A DNA stretch of 64,000 bases. Origin: CAZPHI01 sp964586425. Its GTDB lineage: Bacteria; Bacillota; Clostridia; Lachnospirales; Lachnospiraceae. Location of the stretch: contig CAZPHI010000002.1 in assembly GCA_964586425.1 (NCBI GenBank), forward strand, positions 40,709 to 104,708, in the 5' to 3' direction. Shown one piece after another: positions 10,742-19,800 of this stretch. The translations under genes were made by a program, and so were the position numbers. The notes under the pieces are model-generated. The model did no database searches, had not been told where the DNA came from, and saw only the letters and a list, made by a program, of their open reading frames with translations. Numbering within the stretch: the first letter of the stretch is position 1; each line of letters begins with the position of its first letter.

Positions 10742-10751
10742 CTACACCCCC

Positions 10752-12344
10752 TTAGTTTGCAGCAGCTTTTGTTGCTGCTTCTGTTGCGCCATTTGTATTA
10801 ACAAATGTACATGTTAAAGAGAATGTAACAGCTATCTGACCAGATGCATCCTTAGCCTCTGTTTCGCTACCTACTCTTACAGTTGCAACATTCTTAATTG
10901 ATTTTAACTGTTGAATTAAGAGTGCCAATGATGCCTTGCTGCTAGCAACACCTGATACAGTTACACTACCATCAGACACACCCATACTCTTGAATGATAC
11001 ATCTGAAGGAAGAACTTCCTCTAATGATACTATAAAATTAGCAATCACATCATCATTATTAACGGTAAGTGCCTGGAACAAAAGTGCTTCTGTAGCTTTA
11101 TCTTTTGAATCGTAATATTCATTAACAACATCCTCAATTGTCTTAATCTTGTCAACATTACCCTGCATTGTATCTCTATCTGTTTTTGCAGCCATCATAG
11201 TAATCGCAGGTACAATAACAAGCAATGCTGCTGCAACTATTATAACAGCAAAGATAATCTTGAATAAATTACTACTATCTCTTTTTGATGTACTTGCCTC
11301 AATACCTGTTGGAATAAAGTTAACAGGCGACATAATAGCACCAATATTAGTAATATAACTTGGTAAAGATGATTCATCTACATAAGTTTTCTTATCAGCT
11401 GATACATCCTTTAATGTTTCTATACTTAATAAAGGCATATTCAGTTCTGTGGCAAACAATTCTGTAAAACCAGTAATTGTTGTTGCATTACCAATTACAT
11501 ATGCTTTATCAATTGGTTTATTAGAATTACGTGATACATAATAATCAATGATACGGTTAATATTACTAACCAAGTATCTTAATGACTCTGTAATATGATC
11601 GCCATCGAATGTTTTATGAAGCACTTCTTCATCCTGAAGTTTTTTAAGAGCTGCTTCATATCTTATGTTATATGTATCCATAATTGCATTAACAACTACA
11701 GATTTACCATATGGAATTGTTCTTTGTAATTGCAATACATTATTCTCGAATATATTAACAATTGTTGTATCATTCTCTACTTGAACAACAATACTTGGTA
11801 CTTCATCAATCTGTGCCTTTAAAGCTTGATATGTACTGTTACCAACATAATCAATTGAGCTTACAGTTAATGATAATGTAGATGCCAAATCATAATATGA
11901 CTCTATCATTCCTTCTGGTGCTGCCATAACAAGAACTTTAATCTTGTTATCATCATCAGCTAATCTTTCAAGTACTGTATATTGCAGAATATATTCTTCT
12001 ATATTAACAGGGAAATACTCTGTTGCATTCGTTTTTATAATATCACCGATCTTAGAACTCTTAACATTAGGAATAATTACTTCCTTAGTTGCGATTTTTG
12101 TTGATGCAATTGTAAATACTGCATCTGATGTAAGAATTCGGTTATCATCAAGAGCTACTTTAATTGTTTTTGCTAAAGTACCTCTATCTCTTATCATTCC
12201 ATCACTGTAACTTCTCTCTGGTGTCTGTACAGTAACAGTTTTGTGTACTATTACACTTTTACCATTCTTTGTAAGCTCACATAACTTAATGTATTCATTA
12301 TTAATAGCTATGCTCAAAACCCTAGCTTTTGCCTTACTAGCCAT
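10752..12344 (-). CDS. PilM-PilN fusion, pilus assembly ATPase-like and membrane protein
   Basis: A 530-residue protein. Residues 1 to about 340 look like an actin-like PilM (start AKARVLSIAINNEYIKLCEL, then a VVQVENDTTIVNIFENN phosphate-loop-like segment). A membrane helix follows at about residues 358-380 (IIFAVIIVAAALLVIV), then about 140 residues that match the position and length of a PilN periplasmic-type domain (coiled stretch, then SVTVSGVASSKASLALLIQQLKSI). In most bacteria PilM and PilN are separate, PilM binding the cytoplasmic tail of PilN; here they form one chain. ATG has GGGAGG seven bases upstream. The domain split is read from the sequence; the PilN assignment is by analogy. 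Confidence 0.8.
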   Translation of the reverse strand: MASKAKARVLSIAINNEYIKLCELTKNGKSVIVHKTVTVQTPERSYSDGMIRDRGTLAKTIKVALDDNRILTSDAVFTIASTKIATKEVIIPNVKSSKIGDIIKTNATEYFPVNIEEYILQYTVLERLADDDNKIKVLVMAAPEGMIESYYDLASTLSLTVSSIDYVGNSTYQALKAQIDEVPSIVVQVENDTTIVNIFENNVLQLQRTIPYGKSVVVNAIMDTYNIRYEAALKKLQDEEVLHKTFDGDHITESLRYLVSNINRIIDYYVSRNSNKPIDKAYVIGNATTITGFTELFATELNMPLLSIETLKDVSADKKTYVDESSLPSYITNIGAIMSPVNFIPTGIEASTSKRDSSNLFKIIFAVIIVAAALLVIVPAITMMAAKTDRDTMQGNVDKIKTIEDVVNEYYDSKDKATEALLFQALTVNNDDVIANFIVSLEEVLPSDVSFKSMGVSDGSVTVSGVASSKASLALLIQQLKSIKNVATVRVGSETEAKDASGQIAVTFSLTCTFVNTNGATEAATKAAAN

Positions 12345-12377
12345 CTCTTATCCTCCCTAACTTAATTAGTAACCATC

Positions 12378-13169
12378 TTATATAGCAAAAAATGAAAGGT
12401 ACCAGTTTATTATTCTTTCGCCATAAAGCATGGCTATTATTATGCCCGCAGACAGATATGGTCCAAAGGCTAAAACATGATCTTTCTTTAAAATCAACAT
12501 TACCACAAGGGAATGTATTATTGCACCTAAAATATTGCCTAATAAATAAGCAAAAATTACATTCTTCCAACCGAGGAAAAGACCGGCAACAGCCATCAAT
12601 TTTATATCTCCATCGCCTATAGCCATTCCATCGACTACTTTATCTTTCATTGCAAAAACAGCAATCTTATCAATAACTACCATAATTGCTATAATAGCAC
12701 AAAATCCTATTAGATAATCTAATAGGTGTGCATAATCAATTATTATTCTTAGGATTCCCAATACTCCTATTGTATTAATAAAACACTGTGGAATCGTATA
12801 TGTTCTCCAGTCAATAACCGAGACAACAATTAGAATAGTAAACATTAAGCAACATAATACGCTTAGCAAATTAATTCCATTCGTCGCAAATATCCACACA
12901 TACCCGCACCCATTAATGAATTCAACTAATGGATATTGCATTGATATCTTCTGACCACAATTCCTACACTTACCTCTCAAGAATATGTAGCTGAAGAGTG
13001 GTACTAAATCGTACCACTTTATCTTCGCGCCACATGTCATGCAATGAGATCTCGTAGTTGCTATATTTTCTTTTAATGGAACCCTGCATATCAGTACATT
13101 AGAAAAACTGCCTATAACAATTCCATATAAAAATACAAATATGTATATAACTATTAATTCTGCCTGCAT
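12378..13169 (-). CDS. pilD: prepilin peptidase / leader peptidase (A24 family)
   Basis: A 263-residue multi-pass membrane protein that would cleave and N-methylate the prepilins encoded around it. Visible features are the two CxxC pairs of the N-terminal methyltransferase part (CMTC and CRNC), and the two catalytic aspartates of family A24: one in VIDWRTYTIP and one in the GDGD motif (AIGDGDIKLMAVAG). About seven or eight hydrophobic helices follow or surround these. ATG has AGGTGA six bases upstream. It lies between the second pilin and the PilM-PilN gene, so it is encoded with all its substrates. Confidence 0.92.
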   Translation of the reverse strand: MQAELIVIYIFVFLYGIVIGSFSNVLICRVPLKENIATTRSHCMTCGAKIKWYDLVPLFSYIFLRGKCRNCGQKISMQYPLVEFINGCGYVWIFATNGINLLSVLCCLMFTILIVVSVIDWRTYTIPQCFINTIGVLGILRIIIDYAHLLDYLIGFCAIIAIMVVIDKIAVFAMKDKVVDGMAIGDGDIKLMAVAGLFLGWKNVIFAYLLGNILGAIIHSLVVMLILKKDHVLAFGPYLSAGIIIAMLYGERIINWYLSFFAI

Positions 13170-13195
13170 ATTATGTCACCTAACTGTTTATTATT

Positions 13196-13651
13196 TTACT
13201 GAATAGTAAATGAATTACCATATGATGATGTACAATCAACCTTAACTGTTACTTTACCAGCATCTGTAATTTTAACTTCAATTGGCTGACCCTGAGCTAC
13301 TTTTGATGTTAATTCCAAATCACCAACAATTGCAGAGAAATCTGCTGAGAATCCTGAAGTTGTGTTAGCAAGTCCTGTGAATCCATCTGTACCACTTGTG
13401 CTGATAGAGAATACAGTTGAACCACCTGATGAAGGAACTAATGCTGAATAATATTTTTCTTCAGCAATAAGTGTTACAACTGCCTGTCTTACTGAATCAA
13501 GGTTTGTAATATCTTTTGATTCTTTTGATTTTTCGATGTTCTTGATTAATGTTGGTGCTAATACACCTACAAGTACTGCCATAATAGCGATAACTACGAT
13601 AAGTTCTACTAAAGAGAAACCTTTGTTAACTTTTTTAACTGTGTTTTCCAT
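13196..13651 (-). CDS. type IV pilin paralog 2 (probable major pilin)
   Basis: A 151-residue pilin. After a short basic leader the motif KGFSLVELIVVIAIMAVLVGVLAPTL gives cleavage after Gly, N-terminal Phe and Glu5. The first 60 mature residues are almost identical to the neighbouring pilin at 13672-14121, while the C-terminal halves differ in the Gly/Ser/Thr-rich segment. Very strong AGGAGG seven to eight bases upstream of ATG suggests high expression. The two genes are 20 bases apart and probably arose by tandem duplication. Which of the two builds the shaft cannot be told from sequence. Confidence 0.9.
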   Translation of the reverse strand: MENTVKKVNKGFSLVELIVVIAIMAVLVGVLAPTLIKNIEKSKESKDITNLDSVRQAVVTLIAEEKYYSALVPSSGGSTVFSISTSGTDGFTGLANTTSGFSADFSAIVGDLELTSKVAQGQPIEVKITDAGKVTVKVDCTSSYGNSFTIQ

Positions 13652-13671
13652 TATTTATATCCTCCTAATAA

Positions 13672-14121
13672 TTATTCTATTGTGAATGAATTGCCATATG
13701 CTGATGAGGCACCTGTAACAACTACTGTTACTTTACCTGCTGGAGATACAGTAACTGTTATATCTTTACCCTGAGCAGCCTTAGATGTAAGCTCTAAATC
13801 ACCAACGATTGCTTTAAAATCTGTTGCAAAATCAGATGTTACACTAGTAAGTGTGTCTGAACCAGTTGTTGTAATTGAGAAAGTTGTTGTTGAACCTGAT
13901 TTAGGAACTACTTCTGAGTAATATTTCTCTTCTGCGATAAGTGTTACTACTGCCTGTCTTACTGAATCAAGGTTTGTAATATCTTTTGATTCTTTTGATT
14001 TCTCAATGTTCTTGATTAATGTTGGAGCTAATACACCTACAAGTACTGCCATGATAGCAATAACTACGATAAGCTCTACTAAAGAGAAACCTTTGTTACC
14101 TGTTGTTTTTTGATTTTTCAT
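13672..14121 (-). CDS. type IV pilin paralog 1 (probable major pilin)
   Basis: A 149-residue pilin, first of the tandem pair in transcription order. Leader of about 10 residues, then KGFSLVELIVVIAIMAVLVG with Glu5. The block from this motif through DITNLDSVRQAVVTLIAEEKYYS is shared with the paralog at 13196-13651; the variable part is Ser/Thr-rich and both proteins end in a YGNSFTI strand. ATG has AAAGGGAGAG upstream. A 100-base gap with a possible promoter lies in front, so the pilins may be expressed beyond the level of the long operon. No cysteines form a D-region loop like that of Neisseria pilin. Confidence 0.9.
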   Translation of the reverse strand: MKNQKTTGNKGFSLVELIVVIAIMAVLVGVLAPTLIKNIEKSKESKDITNLDSVRQAVVTLIAEEKYYSEVVPKSGSTTTFSITTTGSDTLTSVTSDFATDFKAIVGDLELTSKAAQGKDITVTVSPAGKVTVVVTGASSAYGNSFTIE

Positions 14122-14157
14122 TGTAAATCTCTCCCTTTATGAATTATTATTTTATTT

Positions 14158-14187
14158 ATATAATCATCTGCACCCGGGTAAGTGCAA
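14158..14187 (-). promoter_or_regulatory. possible internal promoter before the pilin pair
   Basis: On the minus strand TTGCAC is followed after 18 bases by TTATAT, about 37 bases before the pilin start. The spacer holds a small GCAC...GTGC inverted repeat. The boxes are weak matches, so this is only a candidate for extra transcription of the pilin genes. Confidence 0.3.
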
Positions 14188-14222
14188 GATGTTTATACCA
14201 TGTAAATTATGCCTTGCTTCTA

Positions 14223-15437
14223 TTATCCTAATGTATCATATAATGTAATCATTGGTCCGTAGATTGCCATGATCAGACAACATACAACGCCTGCCATTAC
14301 AAGGATAATAATTGGTTCCATTAATGATGTTAACTGCTGTGTAGCAAGTTCTACTTCTTCATCGTAGTAGTTAGCAACATTAGTAAGCATCTCTTCAATA
14401 CTACCTGTTTCTTCACCGATACCAGTCATATGAACAAGCATTGATGGGAATATACCAGCGCTTCTTAACTGACCAGATAATTCAAGTCCTAAGCCTACGC
14501 CATTCTTAATCTTTTGAATAGTTTCTTTATATATAAGGTTGTCCATTGTATTGGCTGTAATCTCAAGAGCATCCATCATTGGCATACCAGCTGCTAATAA
14601 TGTTGACATTGTTCTTGCGAATCTTGAACATGCTGTTTTTGTTACAAGAGAACCAAATACTGGAATCTTAAGTTGAATCTTTGCAAGTGTCTTTGCGCCA
14701 TCATCTGTCTTGGCATATGTCTTATACGCAACTACTACTGCAACTACCGCACCAACTAATATGTACCATCTGTTAACAATGAAATTACTCATTGCAACAA
14801 TTGCCTTTGTAAATGCTGGCAAATCGGAACCGATATCTTCAAACATTGTCATGAAACTTGGTATAACGAATGCCATCATAACAATTACAACACCTATGGC
14901 TACAATACAAAGAATTATTGGATACATCATGGCTTTCTTAACCATACCTCTAATCTTTGCATCCTTCTCAAACTGAATTGCCATTCTTTCGATTGAAGTA
15001 TCCAAACTACCAGATGCCTCACCAGCCTCAACCATATTAATTAATAACGGTGGGAATACGCCATCACGATTCTGCATTGCCTTAGCAAGCGTATCACCTT
15101 TCTCAACACCACTTTGCACTTCTTTAATTGCAACACGTAGTGTCTTATTCTCCGTCTGCTCGCCTAACATCTCCAATGCGTTAATAACATTAACACCTGC
15201 ACGAAGAATACTACTGAACTGCCTACAGAATACGCTCATATCTCTTGCGCTTATCTTCTTCTTTCTCTCTCCACCGAAAGAAAGTTCTGTATCAAGTACA
15301 CTCTGAGTACCTATACTTAAAGGTATCAGGTTGTCTTCCTTTAGTTTTGCTGCGACTTCATCTCGGCTATCAGCCTGCATGGAGCCTTTCTTTTCTTTAC
15401 CGTCGGCACCTACCGCTTTGTATGCATATGTTTCCAT
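14223..15437 (-). CDS. pilC: type IV pilus inner-membrane platform protein PilC
   Basis: About 404 residues. It has two tandem type II secretion F domains (cytoplasmic four-helix bundles, roughly residues 65-190 and 268-390), each followed by membrane helices: MYPIILCIVAIGVVIVMMAFVI, a middle helix, and PIIILVMAGVVCCLIMAIYGPM near the C-terminus. The F-domain hallmark FxxxLxxGxxxxxAL appears as FSSILRAGVNVINALEML and MSTLLAAGMPMMDALEI. ATG at 15437 (METYAYKA) is preferred because GGGAG sits eight bases upstream; the longer GTG start at 15452 overlaps that site. It couples PilB and PilT motors to pilin assembly. Confidence 0.93.
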   Translation of the reverse strand: METYAYKAVGADGKEKKGSMQADSRDEVAAKLKEDNLIPLSIGTQSVLDTELSFGGERKKKISARDMSVFCRQFSSILRAGVNVINALEMLGEQTENKTLRVAIKEVQSGVEKGDTLAKAMQNRDGVFPPLLINMVEAGEASGSLDTSIERMAIQFEKDAKIRGMVKKAMMYPIILCIVAIGVVIVMMAFVIPSFMTMFEDIGSDLPAFTKAIVAMSNFIVNRWYILVGAVVAVVVAYKTYAKTDDGAKTLAKIQLKIPVFGSLVTKTACSRFARTMSTLLAAGMPMMDALEITANTMDNLIYKETIQKIKNGVGLGLELSGQLRSAGIFPSMLVHMTGIGEETGSIEEMLTNVANYYDEEVELATQQLTSLMEPIIILVMAGVVCCLIMAIYGPMITLYDTLG

Positions 15438-15590
15438 TCTCACTACTCCCACTTGAATCCACTTAATTAACTGTTATTAATGTATCACATTATTTCTATA
15501 TGTGCAAATATTTTTTACACATTTAACAAATAATATACACTTTTGTAACATTTTTTCGTTAAAATACCCAAAACCAATTGCCACATCTTG

Positions 15591-16661
15591 CTAATACATT
15601 AGTTTTTTCTCCATTGAAGGTATATCCTGTGCATAACTTAATGCATTATTTCTATCAATAATTCCCTTTGCATATAAATCCACTAATGCATCATCCATAG
15701 TAGTCATTCCCATCTTCTTGTTAGTCTGTATTACAGTATTAACCTGGAATGTTTTACTTTCACGAATAATGTTTTTGATAGCAACATTAGCATGCATTAC
15801 TTCAAATGCTGCAACTCGTCCTTCATGATCAGCCGTAGGAATTAACTGCTGTGATATAACAGCTTCCAAAACCATGGCAAGCTGGACTCTGATTTGCTGC
15901 TGCTGGTGTGGTGGGAATACATCAATAATTCTATCGATTGTACTTGCCGCACCAATTGTATGTAATGTTGATAATACAAGATGTCCTGTTTCAGCTGCTG
16001 TTACAGCTGTTGATATAGTTTCAAGATCACGCATCTCTCCTACAAGGATAACATCGGGATCCTCTCGAAGTGCTGCTCTAAGAGCTGCTGAATATGATAA
16101 AGTATCAAGGCCAATCTCTCTTTGATTAATCATTGCTTTCTTATGCTGATGCAGATACTCGATAGGATCTTCAAGAGTTATAATATGTGCACTTCTATTC
16201 TCATTAATTCTGTCAATAAGAGATGCAAGTGTAGTTGATTTACCACTTCCTGTAGGTCCTGTTACTAATATGAGTCCTCTTTTTCTTGTATAAAGGTCTA
16301 TTACTGAATCTGGAAGTCCTAATGACTCAGGTGTTGGAATAGTTGTACCAACAACACGCATTGCGCAAGCCATCGAACCACGCTGTCTAAAAGCATTAAC
16401 TCTGTATCGTCCTAAAGCAGGAACAGAAACAGAGAAATCGACTTCACCTTTTTCCTCATATTTTTCACGCTGAACATCATTCATTACACTTGTTATAATA
16501 GTTTTAGTATCTTCTGGCATTAATTTGGGAAAATCCAGATTAACCAAATCACCTCTAACTCTTACTCTTGGTGGAAGGCCAACTGTTATATGGATATCGG
16601 ATGCATCCATATCCCTCGCTATATTCATTAATTGCTCTACTGTTATCATGTTAAAGTCCAT
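15591..16661 (-). CDS. pilT: pilus retraction ATPase PilT
   Basis: A 356-residue hexameric ATPase of the retraction motor. Walker A is GPTGSGKSTTLASL, the Walker B region is DPDVILVGEMRD, the His box is GHLVLSTLHT, and the PilT-specific AIRNLIRE motif appears as AIKNIIRES near residue 290. Length and lack of the MshEN and zinc modules separate it from PilB. Presence of PilT implies retractile pili and possible twitching motility. ATG at 16661 has AAAGG almost touching it and an in-frame ATG lies four codons later, so the exact start is uncertain. It follows pilB by 71 bases. Confidence 0.93.
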   Translation of the reverse strand: MDFNMITVEQLMNIARDMDASDIHITVGLPPRVRVRGDLVNLDFPKLMPEDTKTIITSVMNDVQREKYEEKGEVDFSVSVPALGRYRVNAFRQRGSMACAMRVVGTTIPTPESLGLPDSVIDLYTRKRGLILVTGPTGSGKSTTLASLIDRINENRSAHIITLEDPIEYLHQHKKAMINQREIGLDTLSYSAALRAALREDPDVILVGEMRDLETISTAVTAAETGHLVLSTLHTIGAASTIDRIIDVFPPHQQQQIRVQLAMVLEAVISQQLIPTADHEGRVAAFEVMHANVAIKNIIRESKTFQVNTVIQTNKKMGMTTMDDALVDLYAKGIIDRNNALSYAQDIPSMEKKLMY

Positions 16662-16732
16662 ACCTTTCGATTAATAATGCCTATATAAATTGACAATTTA
16701 TATTTTATCCTGTCGTATCATCTAATATATGT

Positions 16733-18433
16733 CTATTCCTGTTCATATGTAGCTTTAATCATCTCAGACATTGTTGTAATGCCCTCTCTAACATAATGCT
16801 GTGCTGCTGCTTTAAGAGTTGTCATTCCTTCACTGATTGCAGCATCCTTTATCTTATCGGCTGCAGCTCCCGAAGTGATTAATGTTTTAAGTTTTGGAGT
16901 AATTGTCATAATTTCATATATACCAATTCGTCCAAAATAGCCTGTATCATTACATTTTTTACATCCACAAGGTTCACATATAACTAATTCTTCTGCTGGA
17001 TCAACTTCAAGTTCAAGTTTTTCCTCCTGAGTAGCAAATCTTGATGTCTTGCACTCACAAAGACGTCTTACAAGTCGCTGTGCGATAACACCAACTAATG
17101 AATCTGATATAAGATAAGGTTCAATACCCATATCCTGCAGACGTGAAACAGAACTTGCCGTACTGTTAGTATGAAGTGTACTAACAACAAGATGTCCTGT
17201 GATAGATGCTCTAACCGCGATTTCTGCTGTCTCTGAATCTCGAATCTCACCGATCATAATGATATCTGGATCTTGTCGAAGAATTGATCTCAAAGCATTA
17301 GCGAATGTCATATCTGCTTTGTTATTAACCTGAACCTGATTAATACCATCAATATTAGCCTCGACTGGATCTTCTACTGTGATAATATTAACATCTTCGC
17401 TGTTCAATGAACTTAACGCAGTATAAAGTGTTGTTGATTTACCACTTCCTGTAGGACCTGTAACAAGAATAATACCATGTGGATTCTGTAATATCTTATC
17501 AAATCTTTGCAAATCACTATCTGAAAGGCCAAGATCTTTCTTTTCTTTTCTGAATCCCTCTTTGGAAGCAAGTCGCATAACGACCTTTTCTCCATATACT
17601 GTAGGAAGATTAGATACACGGATATCATATTCTCTGCCATCTACAACTAATGTAATACGGCCATCCTGTGGTTTTCTCTTCTCAGATATATCCATACCTG
17701 ACATAATCTTAAGACGGGCAATAATCGCACCAAGTAATGAACGGTCATACTGAATTATCTCATGAAGACTACCATCAACTCTGTATCGAATCTTAACAAA
17801 ACGTTCAAAAGGTTCAATATGAATATCACTGGCTCTCTGTCTTACAGCCTGCTCAATAATACTATTAACTAACTGAACAATAGGAGCATTCTCGACATCT
17901 TCTTTTCGTGCTTTTTCTTCTTCAGTTTCTTCCTGTTCCTGTTCACCAAGTTCCTTCTTGTATAACTCAGCAATATTCTGTGCCTGAGCTTTACCAAATA
18001 CTCTATCAAGGTATCCTCTGATATCAGAATTATTCGCAAGCATAGGAATAACCTGTTTACCTGTAATAATATTAATATCATCCATAGCTATGATATTCAT
18101 TGGATCCGCCATAGCTACTTTAATTACACCTGGGTTATTCTTATCATAACCAATTGGAACAAGTGTATATTTTCTCATTATCTTCTCATCGAGAAGATCT
18201 TTAACATTGTCATCTGGCTCAGTAATACGCATATCGACAAAATCAATGCTAAGATGTCCACATAATGTTTTGTTAAGGTCTCCCTGTGACAAAAAACCTA
18301 ACTCGACAAGCATCTCTCCAAGCATCTTGCCTTTATCTTTTTGCTCCTGTAATGCTCTGTTTAACTGATTCTGATCAATCAGTCCTTTCTGCATTAAGAT
18401 ATCACCAAGACGAATCTTCTTTCTATAATTCAC
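16733..18433 (-). CDS. pilB: pilus extension ATPase PilB
   Basis: About 566 residues. The N-terminal about 150 residues form an MshEN-like region (RLGDILMQKGLIDQNQLNRAL...), a fold that binds cyclic di-GMP in some relatives. The C-terminal GspE domain has Walker A GPTGSGKSTTLYTAL at about residue 325, the Walker B region DPDIIMIGEIRD, GHLVVSTLHT, and the zinc cysteines (CEC, then CEPCGCKKC). GTG at 18433 is taken as start because GGGGGTG lies about eight bases before it; the TTG at 18454 has no ribosome site. It is first in the pilus operon, with its own promoter 47-74 bases upstream. Confidence 0.93.
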   Translation of the reverse strand: MNYRKKIRLGDILMQKGLIDQNQLNRALQEQKDKGKMLGEMLVELGFLSQGDLNKTLCGHLSIDFVDMRITEPDDNVKDLLDEKIMRKYTLVPIGYDKNNPGVIKVAMADPMNIIAMDDINIITGKQVIPMLANNSDIRGYLDRVFGKAQAQNIAELYKKELGEQEQEETEEEKARKEDVENAPIVQLVNSIIEQAVRQRASDIHIEPFERFVKIRYRVDGSLHEIIQYDRSLLGAIIARLKIMSGMDISEKRKPQDGRITLVVDGREYDIRVSNLPTVYGEKVVMRLASKEGFRKEKKDLGLSDSDLQRFDKILQNPHGIILVTGPTGSGKSTTLYTALSSLNSEDVNIITVEDPVEANIDGINQVQVNNKADMTFANALRSILRQDPDIIMIGEIRDSETAEIAVRASITGHLVVSTLHTNSTASSVSRLQDMGIEPYLISDSLVGVIAQRLVRRLCECKTSRFATQEEKLELEVDPAEELVICEPCGCKKCNDTGYFGRIGIYEIMTITPKLKTLITSGAAADKIKDAAISEGMTTLKAAAQHYVREGITTMSEMIKATYEQE

Positions 18434-18479
18434 GTAAAAGCACCCCCGTGTCAATTATTTTTTTACAAACATACTTTAC

Positions 18480-18507
18480 ATTATAACATATTTGCCATTT
18501 TTTTCAA
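18480..18507 (-). promoter_or_regulatory. promoter of the pilus operon
   Basis: Minus strand: TTGAAA (18507-18502), a 16-base spacer ending in TGT, then TATAAT (18485-18480), an extended -10. Transcription would start near 18473, about 40 bases before the pilB GTG. No riboswitch fits in this short leader. Confidence 0.75.
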
Positions 18508-18535
18508 CTTATTTGTCATATCATTGGATTTTATA

Positions 18536-19660
18536 TTACTTTACTGTAAGCTCTGTAATTTCATAGCTGCCCTCTTTTCCAAGAGAGGTTCTAAAATACA
18601 CATCATCATAAACCGTTGCGCATACATATCTTGTCTCAGGGCTTGTCTTATTAATCATGAATCTTCCAGAGCTATCACACATCATATCTGAATATTCAAA
18701 AGCAAAATATACATCCTTAGTCATTGTACCATTAGTTATATTAGCCTTGTAGTATACATACAGATAATTTCTAGTTGTGCTATTTGAACCTTCTTTTTTA
18801 TTGAGAAATGTTGTTTTCACATATTCAACTGAGTTAACAGTCTCAGTATTGTATTGAAAAAGCAGACTGCTGTCTTCAGTAGCTTTATACAACATACGGA
18901 ATGTCAAATCCTCTGTCTCTCTTACAATAATATCTTTATTTTCTTCTACTAGTGCCTTAATTTGTGTCATATCAATCTGTTGTATATCACTAACATAGCT
19001 TGACAAGGAACCTATCTTATATTCTTTGCTTCTATTATCAACTATATATCCATTAGCCATAAGTTCTTCATCACTAGCATCACATGTTACCGTTATTGTC
19101 TCACCTTCTGATATATGTGACTGCTTGCTTATTGAGAATGAAAGATTAGCTAGATATCCTTCCCACTGATTTGCGATAGTTGCATAGCACTCAGGGCTTA
19201 TTCCAGAAACCATCAGTTGAATTTTCTCAAACAAGTCTATCTTTTGTCCCTCTCCAAGGTCATGTACAACAACATTTCCTGCAAGACCATTCAATCTGCA
19301 CTTCACGCTTTTGGCAGCATCACTGTCATAAGTAATATAGTACTTGCATATATCTCCATTGGATAAAGTTCTTTCCTTTTCCGTTGTTACAACTATGCTT
19401 TCCGAAATACTCATATATTTTTCAAGAACAACTGTATTTTTTTCATCACCTGCTAGTTCTTTGTATACCTTATCTTTATCAACTGTAAAATGTGCCGTTC
19501 CATATCCATTAAGTCCAGTAAAATCAACAGTTATGCAGTCTCCTATATCAAGCTGTTTCATATTATTCTCACGAACAATTTTTGTAACAACAATAATTAG
19601 CACTAATGCAGTCAAAATAATAGTGCATAATATTGTCAAGTTTTTATATCTGAATCTCAT
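18536..19660 (-). CDS. membrane-anchored extracellular protein of unknown function
   Basis: A 374-residue protein with an N-terminal hydrophobic segment at about residues 8-26 (LTILCTIILTALVLIIVVTKIV) and no lipobox, so likely a signal anchor with an outer C-terminal part. Two similar segments start with a strand and Gly-rich turn (CITVDFTGLNGYGTAHFTV and KCRLNGLAGNVVV), each followed by a Ser/Thr-rich region. This suggests a repeated beta domain, also seen in other Lachnospiraceae exported proteins as far as I recall. I do not recognise a function. It ends 103 bases before pilB and a good promoter lies in that gap, so it is adjacent to, but probably not part of, the pilus operon. Confidence 0.7.
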   Translation of the reverse strand: MRFRYKNLTILCTIILTALVLIIVVTKIVRENNMKQLDIGDCITVDFTGLNGYGTAHFTVDKDKVYKELAGDEKNTVVLEKYMSISESIVVTTEKERTLSNGDICKYYITYDSDAAKSVKCRLNGLAGNVVVHDLGEGQKIDLFEKIQLMVSGISPECYATIANQWEGYLANLSFSISKQSHISEGETITVTCDASDEELMANGYIVDNRSKEYKIGSLSSYVSDIQQIDMTQIKALVEENKDIIVRETEDLTFRMLYKATEDSSLLFQYNTETVNSVEYVKTTFLNKKEGSNSTTRNYLYVYYKANITNGTMTKDVYFAFEYSDMMCDSSGRFMINKTSPETRYVCATVYDDVYFRTSLGKEGSYEITELTVK

Positions 19661-19706
19661 AATCTATATTAAACCTCATTCCATAGGTAATAATGTGTTT
19701 GTGAAG

Positions 19707-19752
19707 AAAAGAGAGTATCTGGGGCTAAGCATCTGCCACAGGCACTCTCTTG
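19707..19752 (-). terminator. probable terminator after the DUF6465 gene
   Basis: Inverted repeat AGAGAGTGCCTG / CAGATACTCTCT (one mismatch each arm) followed by TTTTCTTC on the minus strand, about 50 bases after the stop at 19801. Confidence 0.6.
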
Positions 19753-19800
19753 TTAAAATTTACTTTTATTTATTCAATTATACTAACATAATATGTATTA

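Noticed and set aside
12337..12570. A 77-codon minus-strand frame inside the prepilin peptidase gene
   Set aside because: It lies within the peptidase coding region in another frame and has no independent support.
18434..18535. Cyclic di-GMP riboswitch before the pilus operon
   Set aside because: The transcribed leader from the visible promoter is only about 40 bases, too short for either known class.
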